Made by a program: the position numbers and the translations under genes. A DNA stretch of 8,316 nt, taken from positions 1 to 8,316 of the forward strand of contig JAHXHT010000095.1 of NCBI GenBank assembly GCA_025656435.1, written 5' to 3'. This document shows positions 1-5,738 of the stretch, piece by piece; within the stretch, counting starts at the first letter, position 1, and each line of letters opens with the position of its first letter. Below the pieces are notes generated by a model. It was not told the DNA's origin and did no database searches. It saw only the letters and a program-made list of their open reading frames with translations. Source of the DNA: Candidatus Thiodiazotropha sp. (ex Gloverina cf. vestifex) (GTDB lineage Bacteria > Pseudomonadota > Gammaproteobacteria > Chromatiales > Chromatiaceae).

Positions 1-41
1 CCCTAACAGTCACAATTACGGCCATACAACCGCGCCTACGC

Positions 42-464
42 CTATCGGGGACTAATCGCCTCGGCTTTCAGCTTTCCATGGCGATCAGCGAGGGTACGTA
101 GCTCACCTTCGTGGCGGGCGATCCACAATGCCATCGGCAACGTCAGGTCTTCAAGTGATTGACTCTGTGGTGCCATGTTCAGACTGCCTGCCACTGAGGA
201 GAGGTCCGACAACAATTGGATGGCGTAGTCACCCAGCTCATTCAGGTCTATGTCGTGCTGGGAGAGGTCGGCGCTCATGTCGCCACGGGACTCAACGATA
301 GTGAGTAGTTCCAATAGACGTAGCATCGCCTGCTCCAGCATGGCAGGTGAATGATCGGCGTTGTCTGCTCCACTGCCCGAGGCACGGCTCGCCTCGACGA
401 CCGCGGGTGCGCTGGATTCGAACTGTTGACCGATATAGTTGAGATCGAGACCGGGAAATAACAT
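42..464 (-). CDS. Hypothetical protein of unknown function, about 140 aa
   Basis: I do not recognise this family with certainty. From the ATG at 464 the product is about 140 aa, mostly helical and acidic, with no signal peptide or membrane segment. It starts MLFPGLDLNYIG, then has a low-complexity Ala/Ser/Gly stretch (about residues 18-38), a helical Leu-rich part, and a C-terminal half carrying DLNELGDYAIQLL and LPMALWIARHEGELRTL. The latter looks like the conserved core. The frame is open further upstream to a TTG at 536 (164 aa). I prefer the ATG because the DNA just before it (TACAAT, then 6 nt) resembles a -10 box and mirrors the start of the divergent nuclease gene; neither start has a visible Shine-Dalgarno. 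The gene ends in TAG at 42-44. It is probably a real gene because its frame is open and biased throughout, but its role cannot be inferred from its neighbours. Confidence 0.6.
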   Translation of the reverse strand: MLFPGLDLNYIGQQFESSAPAVVEASRASGSGADNADHSPAMLEQAMLRLLELLTIVESRGDMSADLSQHDIDLNELGDYAIQLLSDLSSVAGSLNMAPQSQSLEDLTLPMALWIARHEGELRTLADRHGKLKAEAISPR

Positions 465-476
465 GGGGCGATTGTA
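465..476 (-). promoter_or_regulatory. Putative -10 box and very short leader before the hypothetical gene
   Basis: Read on the minus strand, TACAAT (476 to 471) is followed by CGCCCC and then the ATG at 464. A start site 6-8 nt after the -10 would give an almost leaderless mRNA. The -35 at the expected distance (AAGACG, 499-494) matches the consensus at only three of six positions, so this is weak. If the TTG at 536 is the true start, the box would lie inside the coding region and be chance. Confidence 0.25.
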
Positions 477-514
477 GCAGGCACTCTTCAGAGCGTCTTC
501 TTCGCTGTAACCAC

Positions 515-536
515 TTGAAATTGCAAACAGTTTCAA
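515..536. repeat. Inverted repeat TTGAAA-N10-TTTCAA, possible operator
   Basis: Perfect 6-bp arms at 515-520 and 531-536 flank a 10-nt spacer that begins with the palindrome TTGCAA (521-526). The dyad lies upstream of the ATG preferred for the minus-strand gene and overlaps its alternative TTG start. It is AT-richer than its surroundings. The arrangement resembles a transcription-factor site, but no regulator can be named. Confidence 0.35.
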
Positions 537-538
537 TA

Positions 539-556
539 CGGATTTGTCGTAATCCG
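539..556. repeat. Inverted repeat CGGATT-N6-AATCCG
   Basis: Perfect 6-bp arms (539-544 and 551-556) with a 6-nt loop TGTCGT, only 2 nt from the preceding dyad. It could be a small hairpin or an operator in the divergent intergenic region. There is no T-run on either side, so an intrinsic terminator is unlikely. Confidence 0.35.
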
Positions 557-591
557 GTGTTTAAGTAGCCGTCTGTCGATATTCTCCCGCG

Positions 592-605
592 ACCGCGTAG
601 GCGGT
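592..605. repeat. Inverted repeat ACCGC-GTAG-GCGGT
   Basis: A 5-bp perfect stem with a 4-nt loop in the gap between the two divergent genes, about 40 nt upstream of the putative -35 of the nuclease operon. It is short and GC-rich, so it may be chance; it is listed because it is the third dyad within 90 nt. Confidence 0.25.
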
Positions 606-641
606 TAATGTATGGCCTGCTGCCAAATCGTGTGATTGCAC

Positions 642-671
642 CTGTCAGTCTGCGGCCGCTATGGGTACAAT
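642..671 (+). promoter_or_regulatory. Putative promoter of the eight-gene operon
   Basis: CTGTCA (642-647, four of six matches to TTGACA) and TACAAT (666-671, five of six matches to TATAAT) are separated by 18 nt. The -10 box ends 8 nt before the ATG at 680, so transcription would begin at or within a few bases of the start codon, and no Shine-Dalgarno could fit. This is the only promoter-like pair close to the first gene of the operon. Confidence 0.4.
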
Positions 672-679
672 CCGCCCCC

Positions 680-1549
680 ATGCTTAACCACTACGACCTG
701 CATAGCCACTCCACTGCATCCGACGGCACGCTCTCGCCTGCGGCACTGGTGCGTCTTGCCGCCGAGGCTGGCGTTCGGGTACTGGCGCTTACCGATCACG
801 ACACCACGGCAGGTATCGCCGAGGCCAGACAGGCGGCCGAAGTATGTGGTTTGGAGTTGGTCCCAGGTGTTGAAGTCTCGGTCAGCTGGGGCAAGCAGAC
901 TGTACATATCGTCGGTCTGAAGGTGGATCCGGAAAACGAATCCCTTAAGTACGGACTGCAGGCACTGCGGGATTTCCGCAACTGGCGTGCCCAGGAGATT
1001 GGTCGCCGTCTGGAAAAAGCCGGTATTCCAGATGCTTACTCAGGGGCTTTGGCTCACTCCAACGGCATCCTCGTGAGCCGCACCCACTTTGCCCGTCTGC
1101 TGGTGGAGCGGGGTGTGGTGGAGGATGAGCGCAAGGTCTTCAAACACTATCTTGTGCAGGGCAAACCCGGCCATGTTCCCGGTGATTGGGCAACATTGGA
1201 AAGCGCTCTGGGGTGGATTCACGGTGCAGGCGGACAGGCAGTGATCGCGCACCCGGCCCGCTACAAGATGACCCGCACAAAACTGCGTACCCTTTTCGGT
1301 GAGTTTCGTGAGCTTGGCGGCGAGGCCATCGAAGTGGTTTCCGGTAGTCATGGCAGGGATGAGTGTATCTCAATGGCCAAACACACCAATGATTTCGGCC
1401 TGCTGGCTTCGGCCGGTTCTGACTTTCACTCTCCAGAGAATCCCTGGGTTGCGCTGGGGCGGCTGTCTCAGCTGCCTGGCGACTGCCGTCCGATATGGGC
1501 TGATTGGAGTGAATCGAGCGAGGCGCGTACCAGCCGTATGGCGGGTTGA
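680..1549 (+). CDS. rnm: PHP-domain nuclease, RNase AM / YciV (TrpH) type
   Basis: A 289-aa cytoplasmic PHP-domain phosphoesterase. The E. coli homologue (RNase AM, YciV/TrpH) is a 5'-to-3' exonuclease that trims rRNA 5' ends and also acts on short oligonucleotides and 3',5'-phosphoadenosine-like substrates. All metal-ligand motifs are visible: DLHSHS (H8, H10), D15, LTDHD (D39, H40), GVEVS (E65), HIVGL (H76), H136 in SRTHF, AHPARY (H191), SGSHGRD (H224) and GSDFH (D248, H250). The PHP core therefore looks complete and active, and the length is normal for the family. I start at 680 because DLHSHS must lie near the N-terminus; an in-frame ATG at 608 adds 24 unlikely residues and would precede the putative promoter. 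It is first in the operon, 12 nt before yciO, the same gene pairing as in E. coli. Confidence 0.9.
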   Translation: MLNHYDLHSHSTASDGTLSPAALVRLAAEAGVRVLALTDHDTTAGIAEARQAAEVCGLELVPGVEVSVSWGKQTVHIVGLKVDPENESLKYGLQALRDFRNWRAQEIGRRLEKAGIPDAYSGALAHSNGILVSRTHFARLLVERGVVEDERKVFKHYLVQGKPGHVPGDWATLESALGWIHGAGGQAVIAHPARYKMTRTKLRTLFGEFRELGGEAIEVVSGSHGRDECISMAKHTNDFGLLASAGSDFHSPENPWVALGRLSQLPGDCRPIWADWSESSEARTSRMAG

Positions 1550-1561
1550 TCAGAGTTTCCC

Positions 1562-2185
1562 ATGGCGCAGTTTTTTCAAATCCACCCGGACAATCCACAA
1601 CCCCGTCTGATCAAACAGGCAGTGAGTATCATCCGTGAGGGTGGCCTGGTGGTCTATCCCACCGACTCCAGCTATGCTCTTGGCTGCCACATTGGGGACA
1701 AAGGGGCGATGGAGCGTATCCGGCGTATTCGTAAGGTGGGTGATGATCACAATTTCACCCTGGTCTGCCGCGACCTCACTGAGATCTCCCAATATGCCAA
1801 GATCGATAACCGGGACTACCGCTTATTGAAGAATCTGACCCCTGGACCCTATACCTTTATCCACAAGGCCACCAAGTTGGTGCCCAGGCGCTTGATGCAT
1901 CCCAAACGTCGGACCATCGGCATCCGTGTGCCGGATAATGCCATTGTCAGCGCCTTGCTGGAGGGGCTGGCCGAACCGATCATGAGTACGACCATGATCA
2001 TGCCGGGAGACGATATGCCGCTGACCGATCCCTATGAGATGCGCGACCTGCTGGATCACCATGTGGATCTGATCATTGATGGCGGCTATTGCGGGTTTGA
2101 GCCCACCACCGTGGTGGTGATGACCGAGGATGTACCAGAGGTTGTGCGAAGCGGCAAGGGCGATGCCTCGCTCTTCGAGGTATAA
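1562..2185 (+). CDS. yciO: YciO, Sua5/YrdC/YciO/YwlC-family protein
   Basis: A 207-aa cytoplasmic protein of the YrdC/Sua5 fold, whose better-known members (TsaC, Sua5) make threonylcarbamoyl-AMP for the t6A modification of tRNAs reading ANN codons. The sequence matches the YciO branch, starting QFFQIHPDNPQ and carrying YPTDSSYALG (32-41), TPGPYTFI, RRTIGIRVP, STTMIMPG and a C-terminal VVRSGKGD. The KxRP motif that contacts nucleotide in TsaC/Sua5 is replaced around residues 57-60 by RKVG. So this is probably the YciO paralogue rather than the main t6A enzyme; its exact role is unsettled. It follows the nuclease gene by 12 nt, as in E. coli. No clear Shine-Dalgarno precedes the ATG, which suggests translational coupling. 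The last codons form a small hairpin, and the stop lies inside TATAAT. Confidence 0.92.
   Translation: MAQFFQIHPDNPQPRLIKQAVSIIREGGLVVYPTDSSYALGCHIGDKGAMERIRRIRKVGDDHNFTLVCRDLTEISQYAKIDNRDYRLLKNLTPGPYTFIHKATKLVPRRLMHPKRRTIGIRVPDNAIVSALLEGLAEPIMSTTMIMPGDDMPLTDPYEMRDLLDHHVDLIIDGGYCGFEPTTVVVMTEDVPEVVRSGKGDASLFEV
2166..2180 (+). repeat. Perfect 5-bp inverted repeat at the yciO/protease junction
   Basis: CCTCG (2166-2170), loop CTCTT, CGAGG (2176-2180), all within the last codons of yciO and directly followed by TATAAT (2181-2186). The GAGG of the right arm is also the only Shine-Dalgarno-like sequence for the next gene, about 12 nt before its ATG, so a folded RNA would hide it. No U-tract follows, so it is not a standard terminator. 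Confidence 0.35.
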
Positions 2186-2192
2186 TCCCACG

Positions 2193-2885
2193 ATGGAAGG
2201 CCTTAGTCTGATTCAAAAACTGGCGATTTTCATTCTGCCGCTGGTTTTCGCCATCACCGTTCACGAAGCTGCACATGGCTGGATGGCCAAGCGTCTCGGT
2301 GACAAGACAGCAGAGATGCTGGGTCGCGTTACCCTCAATCCGCTTAAACACATCGATCCGGTGGGTACCATCCTGGTGCCCCTTGGACTCTACTTGATGA
2401 CGGGTTTTATGTTTGGTTGGGCCAAGCCGGTGCCAGTCAATTGGCAGAACCTCAATCATCCCAAGCGGGACATGGGCCTGGTGGCATTGGCGGGGCCGGG
2501 TGCCAATCTGGTGATGGCTCTGATCTGGGCGATTGCGGTCTACATTGGCGCCATGAGTATGGAAAGCTACGATTGGGTTGCCTTGCCTCTTTTATTAATG
2601 GGCGTTGCCGGTGTTTTGATTAATTCGGTGCTGATGGCGCTCAATCTGCTGCCTATCCTGCCCCTCGATGGGGGCAGAGTGTTCTACTCGGTGCTGCCAC
2701 AGAAGCAGGCCCAGATCTACTCACGTATGGAGTCATTTGGCCTTATCATCGTTGTGTTGTTACTGGTGACCGGCCTGTTGGGTGTTATCCTCTGGCCTGT
2801 GGTAGGTTTGACCATTGCGGTATTACCTGCCAGTGATATCGTCACACAGTTGATTCCCGTGATTCTCAGTCCCTCAAGGAGTTAA
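2193..2885 (+). CDS. Site-2 protease family (M50) membrane metalloprotease
   Basis: A 230-aa integral membrane protein with the zinc site of site-2 proteases: HEAAH (H24, E25, H28) in the first hydrophobic helix and the third ligand in NLLPILPLDGGR (D159) within a later membrane segment. A conserved GPGANL (101-106) and HPKRDMGLVALAG lie between them. About five or six hydrophobic segments are visible (roughly 7-28, 56-75, 92-120, 130-152, 172-192, 197-215). It lacks a PDZ domain and is much shorter than RseP, so it belongs to the small minimal group, whose substrates are mostly unknown. I start at the ATG at 2193; an in-frame ATG at 2130 lies inside yciO and would add an unrelated charged stretch. 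It ends 2 nt before the trpS start codon. Confidence 0.88.
   Translation: MEGLSLIQKLAIFILPLVFAITVHEAAHGWMAKRLGDKTAEMLGRVTLNPLKHIDPVGTILVPLGLYLMTGFMFGWAKPVPVNWQNLNHPKRDMGLVALAGPGANLVMALIWAIAVYIGAMSMESYDWVALPLLLMGVAGVLINSVLMALNLLPILPLDGGRVFYSVLPQKQAQIYSRMESFGLIIVVLLLVTGLLGVILWPVVGLTIAVLPASDIVTQLIPVILSPSRS
2876..2881 (+). promoter_or_regulatory. Strong Shine-Dalgarno that fixes the TTG start of trpS
   Basis: AAGGAG sits at the end of the protease gene, 6 nt before TTG at 2888-2890. It is one of the best ribosome-binding sites in the window and supports the rare start codon. The next in-frame ATG is codon 14, inside the conserved GMRPTGRLHLGH block and therefore too late. Confidence 0.75.
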
Positions 2886-2887
2886 TT

Positions 2888-4102
2888 TTGGATCAGTCTT
2901 CCCAGACATCCCGCGTGCTGTCCGGCATGCGTCCCACCGGCCGGTTACATCTCGGTCACTACCATGGTGTCCTGAAAAACTGGGTCGAGCTGCAGCATCA
3001 GCACGAGTGCTTCTTCTTTGTTGCCGACTGGCATGCGCTGACGACCCATTATGACGATCCCAGCATGATTCCCTCCAGTATCTGGGACATGGTCATCGAC
3101 TGGCTGGCGGCCGGTGTCGATCATGAATCCTCGACCCTGTTCGTGCAGTCGCTGGTGCCCGAACATGCAGAACTCCATCTCCTGCTCTCCATGATTACAC
3201 CGCTGGGTTGGCTGGAGCGGGTGCCAAGCTACAAGGATCAGCAGGAGAAACTCAAGGAGAAGAATTTGGCCACTTACGGATTCCTCGGCTATCCGTTATT
3301 ACAGTCGGCCGATATCCTCATCTATCGTGCCGCCCAGGTGCCGGTGGGCGAGGATCAGGTTGCCCATGTAGAGCTGACTCGCGAGATCGCCCGCCGCTTT
3401 AACCATATTTATGGCCGGGAGCCCGGTTTCGAAGAGAAGGCGGAGGCCGCCCGCAAGAAGATGGGTAAGAAGGCTGCGAAGCAGTTCGATCAATTGCGCC
3501 GTGCCTATCAGGGGCAGGGCGATGACGAGGCCCTGGTGACCGGCCACGAACTGCTGGAGAAGCAACAGAATATCAGTGTCGATGAACGGGAGCGACTGCT
3601 GGGCTACCTGGAAGGCAGCGGCCGGCAGATTCTGACAGAACCTCAACCCCTGTTGACCAAGGCCTCCAAGATGCCGGGACTGGATGGTCAGAAGATGTCC
3701 AAGTCCTACGGCAACACCCTCTCGCTCAGGGAAGATCTGGGCGATGTGGAGACGATGATCAAACGCATGCCTACCGACACCAACCGGGTACGGCGGAATG
3801 ATCCGGGTGACCCGGAAAAATGTCCGGTCTGGCAGTTCCATCTGGTCTACTCCGACGACGCCACCAAGCAATGGGTGCAGGAAGGATGCCGTTCCGCAGG
3901 TATAGGATGCCTGGACTGTAAAGCGCCGGTAATCGAGGCGGTGGTCGCGGAATTGAAACCCATACAGGCACGTGCGGCTGAATTCGAAGCCCAGCCGGAG
4001 CTGGTCCAAAGGATTATCCGTGAGGGTTCCGAAAAGGCCAGAATTGTCGCCCAGGAGACGATGCGGGAAGTTCGTCAGTCCATGTCTCTCGATCTCTCCT
4101 AA
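2888..4102 (+). CDS. trpS: Tryptophan--tRNA ligase, long form with possible Fe-S site
   Basis: A 404-aa class I aminoacyl-tRNA synthetase that charges tRNA-Trp in the cytoplasm. Visible signatures are HLGH (21-24, the HIGH motif) after SGMRPTG, VPVGEDQVAHVELTR in the Rossmann core, and KMSKS (269-273). It is longer than the roughly 330-aa E. coli enzyme because about 65 residues (approximately 182-248, charged and helical) are inserted before the KMSKS loop; similar long forms occur in Pseudomonas. Near the anticodon-binding part it has Cys312, Cys334, Cys341 and Cys344, spaced C-x21-C-x6-C-x2-C, close to the [4Fe-4S] motif of Thermotoga maritima TrpRS. Start is TTG, backed by AAGGAG 6 nt upstream. 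It lies 2 nt after the protease gene and 9 nt before scpA. Confidence 0.95.
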   Translation: MDQSSQTSRVLSGMRPTGRLHLGHYHGVLKNWVELQHQHECFFFVADWHALTTHYDDPSMIPSSIWDMVIDWLAAGVDHESSTLFVQSLVPEHAELHLLLSMITPLGWLERVPSYKDQQEKLKEKNLATYGFLGYPLLQSADILIYRAAQVPVGEDQVAHVELTREIARRFNHIYGREPGFEEKAEAARKKMGKKAAKQFDQLRRAYQGQGDDEALVTGHELLEKQQNISVDERERLLGYLEGSGRQILTEPQPLLTKASKMPGLDGQKMSKSYGNTLSLREDLGDVETMIKRMPTDTNRVRRNDPGDPEKCPVWQFHLVYSDDATKQWVQEGCRSAGIGCLDCKAPVIEAVVAELKPIQARAAEFEAQPELVQRIIREGSEKARIVAQETMREVRQSMSLDLS

Positions 4103-4111
4103 GGTCTCACT

Positions 4112-4930
4112 ATGGAACAGACGGAAACACATCCCCATCACCATCCGGAACAGGAAGAAATGCCCTTCGCGATCGTGATGGGCGAGCCACTGGCGACACC
4201 GCCGACGGATCTCTATATTCCGCCGGATGCCCTGGAGGTGTTTCTCGATGCCTTCGAAGGCCCTCTCGATCTGCTGCTCTACCTGATACGGCGGCAGAAT
4301 CTGGATATTCTCGATATCCCTATTGCCGACATCACCGATCAGTATGTCCAGTACATCGAGATGATGAAGGATATGCGCCTTGAGTTGGCGGCGGAGTATC
4401 TGGTCATGGCGGCGATGCTGGCGGAGATCAAATCCCGTATGTTACTGCCCAGGCCGCCTTCTGAAGAGGAAGAGGGCAATGATCCCCGGGCCGAGTTGAT
4501 TCGCCGTCTGCAGGAGTACGAGCGTTACAAGCAGGCGGCAGAGGATCTGGATGGCCTGGAGCACATGACCCGCGACAACTTCCAATGCCATGCTGAACTG
4601 GTGGAGCGTCACGTCGAGGCGCGTGATCCCGATGTGGATATGCGGGAAATCCTGCTTGCCCTGAAAGACGTGATGCACCGGGCGGATATGTTCACCAGTC
4701 ACCGGGTTGAGAAAGATGCGCTCTCGGTACGAGAGAAGATGTCGCTGGTGCTGGAGCGGGTCAATAGCAAAAACTATATCCCTTTTACCTACATGTTCGA
4801 TATTGGTGAAGGCCGTCTGGGCGTGGTGGTGACTTTTTTGGCGGTGTTGGAACTGCTCAAGGGGTCGCTGTTGGAACTGGTGCAGGCAGATGCCTTCGCA
4901 CCCATTCATATAAAAGCGATAGCTGACTGA
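4112..4930 (+). CDS. scpA: Segregation and condensation protein A (kleisin)
   Basis: A 272-aa cytoplasmic kleisin that bridges the SMC head domains and recruits ScpB for chromosome compaction and segregation. The N-terminal SMC-binding block DAFEGPLDLLLYLIRRQNLDI (residues about 46-66) is followed by DQYVQYIEMM and EYLVMAAMLAEIKSRMLLP (95-113). A linker (RLQEYERYKQAAE) and a C-terminal winged helix with GRLGVVVTFLAVLELLK (about 234-250) complete the family pattern. The first 30 residues are a His/Glu-rich, probably disordered extension (HPHHHPEQEE); internal ATGs at residues 17 and 23 are possible later starts. AAGG at 4101-4104 overlaps the trpS stop and is 7 nt from the ATG, which supports 4112. 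It is followed by scpB after one base, typical of stoichiometric partners. Confidence 0.93.
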   Translation: MEQTETHPHHHPEQEEMPFAIVMGEPLATPPTDLYIPPDALEVFLDAFEGPLDLLLYLIRRQNLDILDIPIADITDQYVQYIEMMKDMRLELAAEYLVMAAMLAEIKSRMLLPRPPSEEEEGNDPRAELIRRLQEYERYKQAAEDLDGLEHMTRDNFQCHAELVERHVEARDPDVDMREILLALKDVMHRADMFTSHRVEKDALSVREKMSLVLERVNSKNYIPFTYMFDIGEGRLGVVVTFLAVLELLKGSLLELVQADAFAPIHIKAIAD

Positions 4931-4931
4931 T

Positions 4932-5738
4932 ATGTCATCCGAAGATAAATTGAAACAGATTGTGGAGGCTGCTCTACTGGCGGCCGGCAGGCCACTCAGC
5001 CTGGATCAACTGCTGGCCCTGTTCGAAGAAAAAGAACAGCCGGAGAAGAAACAGTTGCGGGAAGTGCTCACTGACCTGATAGAAGATTACCAGGGTCGGG
5101 GTATCGAGGTTGTCGAGGTCGGTAGTGGATTCCGTATTCAGGTGAGTGCCGGTCTCTCCCCCTGGGTCTCCCGCCTGTGGGCCGAGCGGCCGCCAAAATA
5201 CTCTCGAGCCCTCTTGGAAACACTGGCCTTGATCGCCTACCGTCAACCCATCACCCGGGGTGAGATTGAGGATGTTCGTGGCGTCAGTGTCAGCACCAAT
5301 ATCATCAAGACGCTCACCGAACGGGAGTGGGTGCGGGTGGTTGGGCATCGCGATGTGCCAGGCAAGCCTGCGCTCTATGCCACCACCAAGGAGTTTCTCG
5401 ATTACTTCAATATGAAAAGCCTCAATGAGCTGCCGACCCTTGCAGAGATTCGTGATCTCGAATCGATCAACCGGGAACTGGAGTTAAGTAATCCTGACAA
5501 ACCGGATGAGCAGGATGCTGAAAGTGAAAGTGATGCCGAGACGGATGAACAAGGTGCTGTACGAGAATCGGATCAACTGACTGATGAGGCCGAGATGGCT
5601 GAAGATTCCACAAATGATGCGCCGATGGATATCTCTGCGAATCCCTCATCAAAAGAGGAAACGGCTGAGCTGGCATCAAATGACAATATCATCGAATTCG
5701 AACCTGAATTGAAGCCGAAGTCCAATGAGCAAGACTAG
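4932..5738 (+). CDS. scpB: Segregation and condensation protein B, with long acidic tail
   Basis: A 268-aa partner of ScpA in the SMC-ScpAB complex. Two winged-helix domains are expected in about residues 1-80 and 85-170; conserved blocks seen are VEAALLAAGRPLSLDQL, SRALLETLALIAYRQPITRGEI (about 91-112), and VRGVSVSTNIIKTL. GHRDVPGKPALYATTKEFLDYF (139-160) is typical of the second domain. After about residue 185 the chain becomes an acidic tail rich in Asp, Glu and Ser with no fold signal (about 83 residues), longer than in Bacillus ScpB (about 197 aa). Its ATG follows the scpA stop by one base, with no clear Shine-Dalgarno, so translation is probably coupled. The last 14 nt overlap the start of rluB. 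Confidence 0.93.
   Translation: MSSEDKLKQIVEAALLAAGRPLSLDQLLALFEEKEQPEKKQLREVLTDLIEDYQGRGIEVVEVGSGFRIQVSAGLSPWVSRLWAERPPKYSRALLETLALIAYRQPITRGEIEDVRGVSVSTNIIKTLTEREWVRVVGHRDVPGKPALYATTKEFLDYFNMKSLNELPTLAEIRDLESINRELELSNPDKPDEQDAESESDAETDEQGAVRESDQLTDEAEMAEDSTNDAPMDISANPSSKEETAELASNDNIIEFEPELKPKSNEQD

Noticed and set aside
1..41. Possible gene end or terminator at the left edge
   Set aside because: Too short to judge; no stem followed by a T-run and no coding signal seen.
608..679. Longer start for the PHP nuclease (ATG at 608)
   Set aside because: It adds 24 residues without family resemblance before the DLHSHS motif and would place the likely -35 and -10 boxes inside the gene.
1140..1598. 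152-codon minus-strand frame opposite the PHP nuclease
   Set aside because: Antisense shadow of a conserved gene with full catalytic motifs; no domain features of its own.
2181..2186. TATAAT as a full internal promoter for the protease gene
   Set aside because: A perfect -10 hexamer but nothing like a -35 at 16-18 nt; the bases also encode the conserved end of yciO. Kept only as a finding, not as a promoter feature.
3299..4144. 281-codon open frame on the minus strand opposite trpS
   Set aside because: It lies wholly antisense to a well-supported synthetase gene, has no recognisable domain, and its composition mirrors the codon bias of trpS.
4442..4909. 155-codon minus-strand frame opposite scpA
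   Set aside because: Antisense shadow; rich in His, Gln and Phe as expected from complementing the sense codons.
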